Source: Schlegelella aquatica (GTDB taxonomy: Bacteria; Pseudomonadota; Gammaproteobacteria; Burkholderiales; Burkholderiaceae_C). From it: a stretch of DNA of 64,000 nt. The translations under genes were made by a program, and so were the position numbers. The notes below the pieces were generated by a model, which saw only the letters and a program-made list of their open reading frames with translations, was not told where the DNA came from and made no database searches. The stretch lies in assembly GCF_026013905.1 (NCBI RefSeq), contig NZ_CP110257.1, forward strand, positions 3,147,501-3,211,500, read 5' to 3'. Of this stretch, positions 47,614 through 57,400 are shown one piece after another (within the stretch, counting starts at the first letter, position 1; each line of letters opens with the position of its first letter).

Positions 47614-47907
47614 GCTTCTCTCTCCTCTTGTGTTGTCACCGTCACCGAAGTGACGTCCTCCCTCGCTTCGAGAGCGAGCTATGCGAAAGCGAGGCGCAAT
47701 ATACCCGTGGCGCTTCGCGCGTTGAGCACACTCCCCTCCAAGGAGGGGGGTGTCTTTGTGCAACTGAACGTAAACGAACGCCCATCCCCACCTCGGTGGG
47801 GTTGCACTTGCAGGCGCGCTCATTACACTCGCGGCCTTTGCAGAGGCTCGCCATATCAACGATCACACTCGCGAGCCTTTGACCGATCACACACAACAAG
47901 GTGAGGC
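47614..47907. promoter_or_regulatory. divergent promoter region of the two T6SS arms
   Basis: 294 bp with no gene. It contains two related 16-bp palindromes, CCCCTCCAAGGAGGGG at 47733-47748 and CCCCACCTCGGTGGGG at 47786-47801 (consensus CCCCWCC-NN-GGWGGGG, 53 bp apart), plus GTCAC-CGAA-GTGAC at 47641-47654. They may be operators; the first is followed by TGTCTTTG and could alternatively form a weak terminator. Confidence 0.5.
47797..47812 (+). promoter_or_regulatory. sigma-54-like -24/-12 promoter ahead of tssJ
   Basis: TGGGGTTGCACTTGCA has GG and GC at the exact sigma-54 spacing and a full TTGCA -12 box. It would start transcription near 47824, about 84 bases before the tssJ ATG. A weaker divergent match, TGGAGGGGAGTGTGCT, lies on the minus strand at 47740-47725. 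RpoN control of T6SS is known in other bacteria, but no enhancer-binding protein gene is in the window. Confidence 0.45.
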
Positions 47908-48549
47908 ATGCAGGGAGGGTTCTACACACGCTGGGTGTGCGCGTGCGCCTGGGCTTGGGCCGCGTGCGCCGTGCTGGGCGGGTGCGCCGCGACCAAGGCG
48001 GCCGACGAGGCGCTGGGTGATCTGACCAAGTCGCTGCTCGAGAAGACGGGCCTGAAGAAACCCGAAGCACCGGCGCTCCCGCAGGTCGAAGTGCTGCGGC
48101 TGCCGCGCGAAGTGCCCCTGCGCATTCATGCAGGTTCGCAACTCAACCACGACGCCGCGGGCCGACCGTTGTCTCTGGTGGCACGCATCTACAAGCTCAA
48201 GAACCCGGCGGCCTTCCAGCAGGCACCGTACGAAGCCTTCGCCGAACCGGGGCGCGACAAGCAGTTCTTCGGCGATGACCTGATCGAGAGCCGAGACGTG
48301 CTGCTCGTGCCTGGGCAGAAGTACGACACCAAGGAGAAGGTGCCGCGCGAGGCCGCCGCGGTGGGCATCGTGGCCCTGTTCCATGCGCCGGCTCCCCACC
48401 GATGGAAGGTCACCTTCGATGCCGCCTCGGCCGAGCGCAGCGGGATCGTCTTGGGCGCACACGGGTGCAGCCTGAGCGTGAGCGAGGGTGTGCCCGTGGG
48501 CGCGCAGGTGGACCTGGCGATGACCGGCTCGGCCCGGTGCCCGCGATGA
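47908..48549 (+). CDS. tssJ: TssJ, T6SS outer-membrane lipoprotein
   Basis: 213 residues. The lipoprotein signal ends in lipobox LGGC. The transthyretin-like domain is seen in LSLVARIYKLKNPAAFQQAPYEAF and SRDVLLVPGQKYDTKEKVPREAAAVGIVALFHAP. TssJ anchors the TssLM membrane complex to the outer membrane. AAGGTGAGGC precedes the ATG. First gene of the plus-strand arm. Confidence 0.92.
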   Translation: MQGGFYTRWVCACAWAWAACAVLGGCAATKAADEALGDLTKSLLEKTGLKKPEAPALPQVEVLRLPREVPLRIHAGSQLNHDAAGRPLSLVARIYKLKNPAAFQQAPYEAFAEPGRDKQFFGDDLIESRDVLLVPGQKYDTKEKVPREAAAVGIVALFHAPAPHRWKVTFDAASAERSGIVLGAHGCSLSVSEGVPVGAQVDLAMTGSARCPR

Positions 48550-48568
48550 CAGTGCAAGGGAGTCCCGC

Positions 48569-49918
48569 GTGATTCATTCATCGAAAGTGCTGTGGGGAGA
48601 GGGCCTCTTCCTGCGGCCGCAGCATTTCCAGCGGCAGGACGCGTACCACGAGTGGCGCCTGGCCCAGACCGCGCGCGCCTTGCATCCCTACGCCTGGGGC
48701 GTGCGGTCGGTGAAGGTCGCTGCAGAGGCGCTGCAGGCCGGTGTGCTGCGGCTGACCGAGTTGCAGGTGGTCTTCCCCGATGGAGAACTCTACGACGCGC
48801 CCCAGGTGGACGAGCTGCCGCCGCCGGTGCCGTTGTCGTCCTTGCCGGATCTGGGCCCTCAGGTCGTGTTTCACCTCGCGATGGCCCCTTTGCGCACGCA
48901 CGGCACCAACTTCGCTTCGTCGCTGGAGGAGGCGGCCACCGCGGTGCGCTACGTGCAGCATCACGAGCCGGCCGCCGACTGGTACACCGGGGCGGTCGAG
49001 GCCGAAGTGACGACGCTGCGCAAGAGCGTGCGGGTGCTTGCCGAGCACCAGCCGCGCGATCACCTGGTCAGCCTGCCGCTGCTGCGGCTCAGGCGCACCT
49101 CCACCGGCGAGATGGAACTGGACGCGCGCTTCGTGCCACCGGCCCTTTCCATCGGTGCCTCGCCCGTGCTGCACGGTGCGCTGCGCCGCCTGCTGGACGT
49201 GCTGCAGGCCAAGGTCGACGCGCTGTATGGCTTTCACCGCGAGCCCTCGAAGAACATCATCGAGTTCCGCTCCGGCGATGTGGCGTCGTTCTGGCTCCTG
49301 CACACGGCGAGCGCGGCCTTCGCGGCCTTGTCGCATCACTTCCATCACCCCCGGCTGCATCCGGAGCGCCTGTTCGAGCGCCTGCTGGAGCTGGCCGGGG
49401 CGCTGATGACCTTCTCGCGCACCTACACCTTGGCGGATCTGCCCGTGTATCAGCACGAGGATCCGGGACCCGGTTTCGCCAAGCTCGACCACATCGTTCG
49501 CGAGCTGCTGGAGACGGTCATCTCGACGCGCTACTTCGCCGTGGCGCTCGAGGAAGTGCGCCCCTCGTTCCATCACGGCCGCCTGGACTCGGAGAAGATC
49601 AACGCGCAGACGCACCTGTATCTCGGCGTGGCAGCCGACCTGCCGCCGGCGGAGTTGGTCGAGGCCGTGCCGATGCGGTTGAAGGTGGGGGCCCCGGACG
49701 ACGTGGAGAAGATGGTGCTCTCGGCGCTGCCCGGCGTGCGACTCACCCACGCGCCGCAGGTGCCGGCCGCCGTGCCGGTGCGCCCCGGACACTTCTACTT
49801 CCTGCTCGAGCCGCGCGGCGCGCTGTACGAGCGCATGTTGCAGGCCCAATCCATCTCGATCTACGTGCCGGCCGGCATGTCGGGCTTGCAGCTCGAGCTG
49901 ATCGCGGCGTCGCAATGA
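48569..49918 (+). CDS. tssK: TssK, T6SS baseplate-membrane connector
   Basis: 449 residues from a GTG at 48569 with GCAAGGGAGTC upstream. The conserved start VLWGEGLFLRPQHFQRQDAYHEW and the LHPERLFERLLELAGALMTFS and VPAGMSGLQLELIA stretches are typical. TssK links the baseplate to TssL and TssM. Confidence 0.95.
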   Translation: MIHSSKVLWGEGLFLRPQHFQRQDAYHEWRLAQTARALHPYAWGVRSVKVAAEALQAGVLRLTELQVVFPDGELYDAPQVDELPPPVPLSSLPDLGPQVVFHLAMAPLRTHGTNFASSLEEAATAVRYVQHHEPAADWYTGAVEAEVTTLRKSVRVLAEHQPRDHLVSLPLLRLRRTSTGEMELDARFVPPALSIGASPVLHGALRRLLDVLQAKVDALYGFHREPSKNIIEFRSGDVASFWLLHTASAAFAALSHHFHHPRLHPERLFERLLELAGALMTFSRTYTLADLPVYQHEDPGPGFAKLDHIVRELLETVISTRYFAVALEEVRPSFHHGRLDSEKINAQTHLYLGVAADLPPAELVEAVPMRLKVGAPDDVEKMVLSALPGVRLTHAPQVPAAVPVRPGHFYFLLEPRGALYERMLQAQSISIYVPAGMSGLQLELIAASQ

Positions 49919-49949
49919 CGCCGCGCACGACGCCCCTGGAGACACGCTG

Positions 49950-50747
49950 ATGACGACGACCCCCGCAGGGCCTCCCTCGTTGTTCGGCCCGCATGCCGGA
50001 GGAAGCACCGCGCCCGCCCCCCGCGAAGGTGTGTTGGTGGCCGACCCGCGCACGATGCTGGACCTGATGTACGACGGCTTCTACATGCTCTTCCTGCTGA
50101 AGAACCGTCATCCGCCGACGCAGGCCGATCAGTTCCGCCAGCGCGTGCGCGACTTCCTCGCGCAGTTCGACCGCGCCGCCAAGCGGCTGGGGTTGGAGAC
50201 CGACGACATCCACCAGGCCAAATACGCCTTCTGCGCGGTGGTGGACGAGACGATCCTGCGTTCGTCGTTTTCGATCCGCGATGCCTGGCAGTTGCGGCCG
50301 CTGCAGCTGGAGTACTTCGGTGACCAACTCGCCGGCGAGCACTTCTTCGATCGGCTCGAAGCGCTGCGCCGCGAAGGTGCCCGCAAGCTGCAGGTGCTGG
50401 AGGTCTTCCACATGTGCCTGTTGCTTGGCTTTCAGGGCAAGTACCTGCTGGAGGGCACGGAGAAGCTCAACTACCTGACGGCCCGGCTCGGGGACGAGAT
50501 CGCGCACTTGCGCGGCAAGGCCGTGGGCTTCGCGCCGCGGGCGCTGCCGCCCGATCGCATCGTGCACACGCTGCGCCACGAGGTGCCGGCCTGGTCGGTG
50601 GCAGCCGTGTTCGCGCTGTCCGGGTTGCTCGCCTTCGTCGGCTTGCGGGCCTCGCTCGCCCGAGACACCGAGCAAGGACTCGCGGCCTACAGCGAGCTGG
50701 TGAAGCTGGCGCCGAAGATGGCGCACGTGACGATCACGCTGCCATGA
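49950..50747 (+). CDS. tssL: TssL (DotU/IcmH family), T6SS membrane-complex protein
   Basis: 265 residues. A cytoplasmic DotU domain (LMYDGFYMLFLLKNRHPP, KYAFCAVVDETILRSSFSIRDAWQLRPLQLEYFGDQLAGEHFF) ends in one C-terminal membrane helix (VAAVFALSGLLAFVGLRASL). No peptidoglycan-binding OmpA domain is attached; a separate OmpA-type protein at 59.2-60.1 kb may supply it. CTGGAGACACGCTG precedes the ATG. Confidence 0.95.
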   Translation: MTTTPAGPPSLFGPHAGGSTAPAPREGVLVADPRTMLDLMYDGFYMLFLLKNRHPPTQADQFRQRVRDFLAQFDRAAKRLGLETDDIHQAKYAFCAVVDETILRSSFSIRDAWQLRPLQLEYFGDQLAGEHFFDRLEALRREGARKLQVLEVFHMCLLLGFQGKYLLEGTEKLNYLTARLGDEIAHLRGKAVGFAPRALPPDRIVHTLRHEVPAWSVAAVFALSGLLAFVGLRASLARDTEQGLAAYSELVKLAPKMAHVTITLP

Positions 50748-50814
50748 CGCGCCCGCCTCTGCCGGCGCGCCGCCCGCCGGGCCGCGCACACCGGGCTGCG
50801 GCTGCGGTGCCCCC

Positions 50815-51543
50815 TCAGGGGCGCGACGACGCGGCCTCGCCCGACTTCTTCGTGCCCGGGCTCGCGGGACGCTGCCCTTTGACGTGCGCCACCATGGCCT
50901 CGAGGAGGTCCACGTCGGCCTCGCGCTGGCGCGCGACGGCGGGGGGCAGCTCTTCCTGGGCTCGCGCCGACGGGGCGGCGGGACGGCGCACCTTGGGGGC
51001 CGCCTGCGCGCGGGTAGGGGCGGATGCGACAGGGCGCGCCGTGGGCGCACCCTGCGGGGCCCCGACCGGGCCGGCAGAGCTGGCCGCCTGGGGCGCGGCA
51101 GGGGCGGCCGGGGCGGGGCTCTTGATGGACGCCACGGCCGCGGAGGCCGAAGGCACCACCTCGACGATGGGGGCGGCGGCGATGCCCGAAGCGTCTGCGG
51201 CGCCCGGGGCCGCTGCGGTGCCCATGGCCGCCGACACTCGCGCAGCGACAGGGGCGGCCGCCTCACTGGTGGGCCGGGCAGCGGGGCCTGAGGCGGCCTG
51301 CAGGGCCGGAGCGGCCGGCTGCCCCGCCATGTGCCACCACCCCGCAGCGCCGGCGGCCGCGGCGCAGACGATGAGCGCGATGCTCACGCGCCGTCCGCTG
51401 GGCGATTCGCCGCGCGGGGAGCCCTTGCGACCCTCCACGGCCGAGAGCAGCCGCAAGTCGCCCCCATGGGACGACCCGTTGGACGACAGCAGCGTGGGCG
51501 GGCGCAGCGCGGACGCGGCGCCGGAACGTTCGATCTCCGACAC
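50815..51543 (-). CDS. Ala/Pro-rich single-pass membrane protein of unknown function
   Basis: 242 residues from GTG at 51543 with CGGGGAGGTCATC upstream. A short cytoplasmic part (about 55 residues) is followed by one membrane helix (VSIALIVCAAAAGAAGWW), a long Ala/Pro/Val low-complexity stretch of TonB-like character, and a charged end (RQREADVDLLEAMVAHVKGQRP). Not recognised. It sits on the opposite strand inside the T6SS plus-strand arm, between tssL and the M15 peptidase gene, and shares a 141-bp divergent promoter with the latter. A link to T6SS is likely only by position. Confidence 0.7.
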   Translation of the reverse strand: MSEIERSGAASALRPPTLLSSNGSSHGGDLRLLSAVEGRKGSPRGESPSGRRVSIALIVCAAAAGAAGWWHMAGQPAAPALQAASGPAARPTSEAAAPVAARVSAAMGTAAAPGAADASGIAAAPIVEVVPSASAAVASIKSPAPAAPAAPQAASSAGPVGAPQGAPTARPVASAPTRAQAAPKVRRPAAPSARAQEELPPAVARQREADVDLLEAMVAHVKGQRPASPGTKKSGEAASSRP

Positions 51544-51684
51544 GATGACCTCCCCGAGAAGTTGTTGGTATGGACCGCGCCGGGCGGCGGTCGCGGTGGC
51601 GTCGGATTGTAGGAGCCACCTGTGCCGGACGGGCAAGCCGTCGAGGGCCTGCAGGCGAGGGGGCGATCTGGAGGCCGACCTGCG

Positions 51685-52548
51685 ATGAGCTTGGCCGCTG
51701 CATTGGTGTCGTACCTCGTGATCGTCGGGCTGGCGGGGGCGCTGCTCGCCCTGCCCGAGGCGCGCGACGCAGCGCGTGCGTGGGTGGGCCGCTGCGCGGT
51801 GCAGGGTCGCCGGGCGGCGCGGCAGGCCACGACCGGGCTGATGCGCATACGAGGCGCAGGCTTGCAGTGGGCCCGCCTGAGCGAGCGCCTGCACGCCTGG
51901 GGGCCGCGCGAGTGGGGATGGTTGGCCGGCGGTCTGCTCGTCGTGTGCCTGCCGCCGTTGCTGGCGTACTGGCTCGGCAGCCATCGCATGCTCGACGGCT
52001 TCGACGATTGGGGCGAGCGGCCCGTGGACCGCCAGATTGCTGCGCTGCTGGAAGGCGAGCATCTGGTGCCGCCCCCTCCTTTGCCACCGGAGGTGTTCGC
52101 CACGCGCGAAGTCGAGGCCGAGCGGCCGATGCTCGCCTTCGCCAGCCGCGAGTGGGCCCTGCTCGATGCCGATTTCCAGCAACGGCTGCTGCTGGTGTTC
52201 AAGATCATGCGCGAACGGTACGGCTACGAGATGGTGCTGCTCGAAGGCTACCGCAGCCCGGAACGTCAGGAGATGCTGCGCCACAAGGGCGGCCATGTCA
52301 CTCACGCCGGCGCATACCAGAGCTACCACCAGTTCGGGCTGGCGGCCGATTGCGCGTTCTTGCGCGACGGCAAGCTGGTCATCAGCGAGAAGGACGCGTG
52401 GGCCGCGAAAGGCTATCAGCTCTACGGAGAGATGGCCGAGGCCGTGGGACTGACCTGGGGCGGCCGCTGGAAGTCGATCGTGGACCTGGGCCACGTGGAA
52501 CTGAGGCGACCGGGCGTGAAGAAGACGACGCGCCCGCCCGGCGTGTGA
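51685..52548 (+). CDS. TagX-like M15-family peptidoglycan peptidase
   Basis: 287 residues with two N-terminal membrane segments (about 4-24 and 73-95) and a VanY/M15 peptidase domain. The zinc ligands H215, D222 (SYHQFGLAAD) and H270 (DLGHVEL) are present, as is EGYRSPERQEMLRHKGGHVTHAG. Family enzymes cut peptidoglycan cross-links or stems. TagX in Acinetobacter opens the wall for T6SS assembly, and the location here suggests the same job. GGAGGCCGACC precedes the ATG. Substrate bond unknown. Confidence 0.85.
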   Translation: MSLAAALVSYLVIVGLAGALLALPEARDAARAWVGRCAVQGRRAARQATTGLMRIRGAGLQWARLSERLHAWGPREWGWLAGGLLVVCLPPLLAYWLGSHRMLDGFDDWGERPVDRQIAALLEGEHLVPPPPLPPEVFATREVEAERPMLAFASREWALLDADFQQRLLLVFKIMRERYGYEMVLLEGYRSPERQEMLRHKGGHVTHAGAYQSYHQFGLAADCAFLRDGKLVISEKDAWAAKGYQLYGEMAEAVGLTWGGRWKSIVDLGHVELRRPGVKKTTRPPGV

Positions 52549-52607
52549 GCCGCGCGGGGCCCACGTCAGAACCGACGAAGAGCAAGAAAGCGACAGAGGG
52601 AGGAAGG

Positions 52608-52877
52608 ATGAGCAGACCTTTCATCGTGCTGGGCGATCGCACCGACCACGGAGGCATGGTGATCGAGGCCTCGCCCACCACCGACACCGGGGGCAAGCGC
52701 ATCGCGCGCGTGGGCGATAAGGTCACCTGTCCCAAGAAGGGACACGGGCGCACCACCGTCATCGTGAGCGGCGACCCCACGATGCTGATCGACGGCAAGC
52801 CGGCCGCGCGCCATGGCGACAAGTGCGCCTGCGGCGCGACGCTGATCGCGAGCCAGGCGGTCAGCACCGACGTCTGA
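52608..52877 (+). CDS. PAAR-domain protein, T6SS spike tip
   Basis: 89 residues, a stand-alone PAAR repeat protein: IARVGDKVTCPKKGHGRTTVIVSGDPTMLIDGKPAARHGDKCACGA with paired Cys/His that bind zinc at the tip. AGGGAGGAAGG precedes the ATG. It has no fused effector, so it probably serves as a general tip for the VgrG encoded in the other arm. Confidence 0.92.
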   Translation: MSRPFIVLGDRTDHGGMVIEASPTTDTGGKRIARVGDKVTCPKKGHGRTTVIVSGDPTMLIDGKPAARHGDKCACGATLIASQAVSTDV

Positions 52878-52882
52878 GCGCC

Positions 52883-54397
52883 ATGCGAAAGACACTGACC
52901 GCTGCCCTCCTCGTGGTGCTGGGGACGGCGATGCTGTGGGGCGCCGTGTGGTGGCACTGGCAGCGCACCGGCCGCTCGGTGGACGGGATCGATCTCGTCG
53001 TGTACCTGGTCTTCATTCCCGTGCTCGCATGGGGGGCTGCGGCGCTGCTGTGGCGCGCGATGCGGCGCACGCGCACCACCCCGGTAGGCGCGGCGGCGAC
53101 CCCGTCGGGGTCGTCGTCACCATCCCCCGTCCACGACGCTGCCGCGCGCCAGGCCGCCGCTCTCGGCGGGCAAGAGACGGCCCACCGACTGCTCGCCGGG
53201 GGCGTGGCGGCCCCGGGAGCCGATGATGCGCAGGCGCTATTGGCCCTGGCGGCCGAGTTGCCGCCGTTGGCGCTCGACCCCGAGTTGCGCGCGGCCGATG
53301 GGTTTGGGGTGTTCACGCGGCGCAGCGAACACGCCGACGCGAAGCCGGCAGAATCCGGCACGGCACCTCCTGCGGAGGAGGCGCCGCGCGCGGCACGCGC
53401 GTGGTGCCTGGCGATGCAGGCCGTGCAAGAGCCGCTCGCACGCCTGCTCAGCGCCCATTCCGCCTGGCAGCCGCCCCCGGCACCCGACCGCGCTCCCGAG
53501 ACGGACCACCCGACCCTGGTGATGCCCCGCGGCGCGGCAACCGCCGCATCGTCCCCTGCCGTGCGCGTGGTGTGGGCCCTGCCGTCGAGTTGGCCCGACC
53601 ACGAGCGCCAGGCGTTGGCACGCGCCGCGCAGGCTTGGCTCGATCAGTGCCGCCGCGACGTGCCGGGCCTGCAGTGGCACGGCGAATGGCTGCTGGCCGA
53701 CAGTGGCGAACAGGCTTTGTGGCAGACGCAGCAACGGCTGGTCCTGCTGCACCGCGAGGGCCGTCACGAGCCGGTGCTGCTGATCGCGGCCGACAGTGGA
53801 CTGGACGCCGGCTGGATCGACGAGCTAGATGCGCAGCAGCGGCTTTTCACCGCGTCGCGGCCGCAAGGGTGGATGCCCGGTGAAGCAGCCGCCGCGCTGC
53901 TCCTGCACCCCGGCGCCGCCGGGGCCCCTGCCGGCTGGGAGGACGGGGCGCCGGCCGTCTTTCTGCAGCCCTTGGCGCTGCGGCGGCGCGAGCGCAGTGC
54001 CGACGCACGCGGCCCCCTGGACCCGCAAGCGCTCGAGGACGCCTTCGGGACGGCCCTGCGCGAGGCGGGCTGGCCGGCCGCAGACGTGGCCCGTGTCGTC
54101 TCCGACCACGACCTCACCGCGGGCCGCAGTGCAGAGCTGTTCCGCGGCCTGCTGGCCTGCGTGCCGGGCGAAGACGCGGCCGAGCGCTGCGTGTGCCTCG
54201 GCAGCGCCTGCGGCCACACGGGCATCGCCAGCGCGCTGCTGTGCGTGCTGGCGGCCGCGCAGCTCGTACGTGACCTCGGCGCGCCGGCATGCGCGCTGCC
54301 CGTGGCGCACCCCCACGACCGGCTGGCCGCCTTGCTGACCCCTGCCGCGCACGCGCCCGCCCTGCAGCCCTCTGCGGCAGACGCGCCCGCCGCTTGA
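52883..54397 (+). CDS. T6SS-embedded membrane protein with a degenerate thiolase-like C-terminus, unknown function
   Basis: 504 residues starting 5 bp after the PAAR gene. Two N-terminal membrane helices (LTAALLVVLGTAMLWGAVWW; LVVYLVFIPVLAWGAAALLW) precede a cytoplasmic part. The C-terminal 250 residues have LPSSWPDHERQALARAAQAWLDQ, LLIAADSGLDAGWI and CLGSACGHTGIASALLCVLAA. The last resembles the GHTxGAAG motif of beta-ketoacyl synthases, but the usual catalytic Cys, His and Lys are not evident. It may be a non-catalytic thiolase-fold scaffold. Not otherwise recognised. Confidence 0.7.
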   Translation: MRKTLTAALLVVLGTAMLWGAVWWHWQRTGRSVDGIDLVVYLVFIPVLAWGAAALLWRAMRRTRTTPVGAAATPSGSSSPSPVHDAAARQAAALGGQETAHRLLAGGVAAPGADDAQALLALAAELPPLALDPELRAADGFGVFTRRSEHADAKPAESGTAPPAEEAPRAARAWCLAMQAVQEPLARLLSAHSAWQPPPAPDRAPETDHPTLVMPRGAATAASSPAVRVVWALPSSWPDHERQALARAAQAWLDQCRRDVPGLQWHGEWLLADSGEQALWQTQQRLVLLHREGRHEPVLLIAADSGLDAGWIDELDAQQRLFTASRPQGWMPGEAAAALLLHPGAAGAPAGWEDGAPAVFLQPLALRRRERSADARGPLDPQALEDAFGTALREAGWPAADVARVVSDHDLTAGRSAELFRGLLACVPGEDAAERCVCLGSACGHTGIASALLCVLAAAQLVRDLGAPACALPVAHPHDRLAALLTPAAHAPALQPSAADAPAA

Positions 54398-54422
54398 ACG
54401 ATTCATCACCGACGTTCCCGCC

Positions 54423-57400
54423 ATGAGCCGACTTTGGAGCTTTCTCATCGACCCCCGCACGCTGAGCGCGATCGGGATCCTGGCCTTGATTGCGTTCCTG
54501 TTCCTGGGCGCCGATGTGCTGCGTGTGGCGCTCGTTTGGGCGGCCGGCGCGAGCGCCGTCGTGCTGGCGGTGGCGCTGGGCGTGTGGCTCTACCGCCGAC
54601 GGCGCGAGCGCCGGGCCGCGGCGCAGTTCGGCCAGGCCCTCGAACAGCAGGCGCAGGCGGCCGTGCAAGCGGCGCCGGCCGCCAAAAAGGCCGAGGTCGA
54701 CGCGCTGCGCCAGCGGCTGGCCGAGGCGGTCAAGACGATCAAGACCTCGCGGCTGGGCCAGGAAACGGGCGCCGCCGCGCTGTATGAGCTGCCGTGGTAC
54801 ATGGTGATCGGCAACCCGGCGGCGGGCAAGAGCACGGCGATCGTGCGCTCGGGGCTGAAGTTTCCGTTCGCGAACCAGACCGACAACATCCTGCAGGGCA
54901 TCGGCGGCACCCGCAACTGCGACTGGTTCTTCACGAACGAAGGCATTCTGCTGGACACCGCCGGTCGCTATGCGGTGCACGAGGAGGACCGCCAGGAATG
55001 GTTCGGTTTTCTTTCGCTGCTCAAGCGGCACCGGCCCAAGGCGCCCATCAACGGCATTCTGATCGTCGCCAGCGTGGCCGACATCGCGGGCCACCGGCCG
55101 GACTTCGCGATCACGCTGGCCAAGCAGCTGCGCCAGCGGGTGCAGGAGCTGACCGAGCAGCTGGGCGTGTTCGCGCCGGTGTACCTGGTGTTCACGAAGG
55201 CCGACCTCATCGCCGGCTTCGCCGAGTTCTTCGAGGACCGCGACCCGGCCGAGCGCGAGAAAGTGTGGGGCGCGACGCTGCCTTACGACACGCAAGGCCG
55301 CAGCGACGCGATCGCCGCGTTCGACGAACGCTTCGACGAGCTGTTCGCGGGGCTCAAGGAGATGTCGGTCGCGCGCATGGCGATGCACCGCGGCGAGGAA
55401 CTGCCGCCGGGCGTGTTGACGTTTCCGCTGGAGTTCGCGGCGCTCAAGCCGGCGCTGCGGTCGTTCATCGGCACGCTGTTCGAGGACAACCCGTACCAGC
55501 ACCGCCCGATCTTCCGCGGCTTCTACTTCACCAGCTCGGTGCAGGAAGGCACGTCGCACAGCCGCGCCAGCGAGAAGGTCGCGCAGCAGTTCGCGCTGGA
55601 CTTGAAGCCGCGCACGGTCGCCTCGGTGTATTCGCAAAGCGGCTTCTTCCTGAAGGACCTGTTCCAGAAGGTCATCTTCGCGGACAAGCACCTGGTGCGT
55701 CAGCACACCACGCGGGCGCAGCGTCGCTGGCGCTATGCCGCCTTCGCGACCTCGGTGGTCGTGCTCGGGGCGATGCTGGGCGGCTGGGCCTGGTCGTATG
55801 CCGGCAACCGGCAGCTGCTGGCCAACGTGCAGGCCGACCTCGACAAGGTGATCAAACTCCAGAAGGACCGGCTGGACCTGCAGTCGCGCATCGAGGCGCT
55901 GGAGATCCTGCAGGACCGGCTGGAACAGTTGCAAGCGCTGCGCGACGACCGGCCGCTGGGCCTGGGGCTCGGGCTCTACCAGGGCGACGAGATCGAGCGC
56001 AAGCTGCGCGCCGAGTACTTCGCGGGCGTGCAGCAGTTGATGCTCGCGCCGGTGGCCGAGAGCATCGAGGCCTACCTCACCGAGGTCAACGGCAACGCCG
56101 CGGCGCTGCAGCCGCTCACCCGGCTGCCGGCCTCGGGCGCGGCGCCGGTCAAGGTCAGTGCCGCCGCAGGCACCCCGTACCAGGCGGCGGCGCCGGACAG
56201 CGTCGAGGACGCCTACAACGCCCTCAAGACCTACCTGATGCTGGCCGACCGCCAGCGCCTGGACCCGGGGCACCTGGCCGATCAGATCACCCGCTTCTGG
56301 CGCGGCTGGCTGGAGGCCAATCGCGGCGCCATGCCGCGCGAGCAGATGATCCGCAGCGCCGAGCGCATGTTGAGCTTCCTGCTCACGCAGGTGAGCGATC
56401 CGGCCTTCCCGCAGGTGAAGACGAACCTCACGCTGGTGGACACCACGCGCGAGAACCTGCGCCGGGTGGTGCGGGGCATGCCGGCGCGCGAGCGCGTCTA
56501 CAGCGAGATCAAGTCGCGCGCGTCGACGCGTTTCGCCCCGGTGACGGTGCTGCGCATCGTCGGCGAGCAGGACCGCGACACCGTCGTGGGCTCGTACACC
56601 GTCAACGGCGCGTTCACGCGCGACGCCTGGGAGAAGTACGTCGAGGACGCGATCAAGGAGGCCGCGGCCAAGGAGTTGCAAAGCACCGACTGGGTGCTGC
56701 AGACCGCCGTGCGCGACGACCTCACGCTGGAGGGCAGCCCGGAGCAGATCCAGAAGGCGCTGGTGCAGATGTACAAGACCGAGTACGTGGCCGAATGGCA
56801 GAAGTTCCTGCGCGGCATCTCGGTGCCGGCCTTCGGCAGCTTCGATCAGGCGGTGGCCCGCATGAATCGCCTGGGCGACCCGCAGCTGTCGCCGATCCAG
56901 AAGGTGCTCGACACGCTGTACCGCGAGACGTCTTGGGACAACCCGAGCGTCGTCAACGAGCGGCTGGCCGGCGCGCAGCGCGGCGTCGTGGAGTGGTTCC
57001 GGCAGACGATCCTGCGGCAAGCGCCCTCGCGCGTCGAGGTGAACGTCAAGGTGACCGCCGACCAGGCCGCGATCCCGATGGGGCCGATCGGCAAGGAGTT
57101 CGCCGGCATCGCCCGGCTGATGGCGCCGCGGCATGACGGCGAGGCGCTCGCCCGCACGTACTTGCAGCACCTGGCCAAGATCCGCACGCGCTTCAACCAG
57201 ATCAAGAACCAGGGCGACCCGGGGCCGGCGTCGCGCACGCTGATGGCGCAGACGCTCGAGGGCAACGGTTCGGACCTGGCCGACGCGCTGCGCTTCGTCG
57301 ACGAGCAGATGCTCACCGGCCTGCCCGATGGGGCCAAGACGGCGCTGCGACCGCTGCTGGTGCGCCCGTTGATGCAGGCCTTCGCGGTGCTGGTGCCGCC

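Noticed and set aside
50414..51688. plus-strand frame opposite the Ala/Pro-rich gene
   Set aside because: Only the minus strand gives a membrane helix, a proper start site and a charged helical end; the plus frame is low-complexity with scattered Cys.
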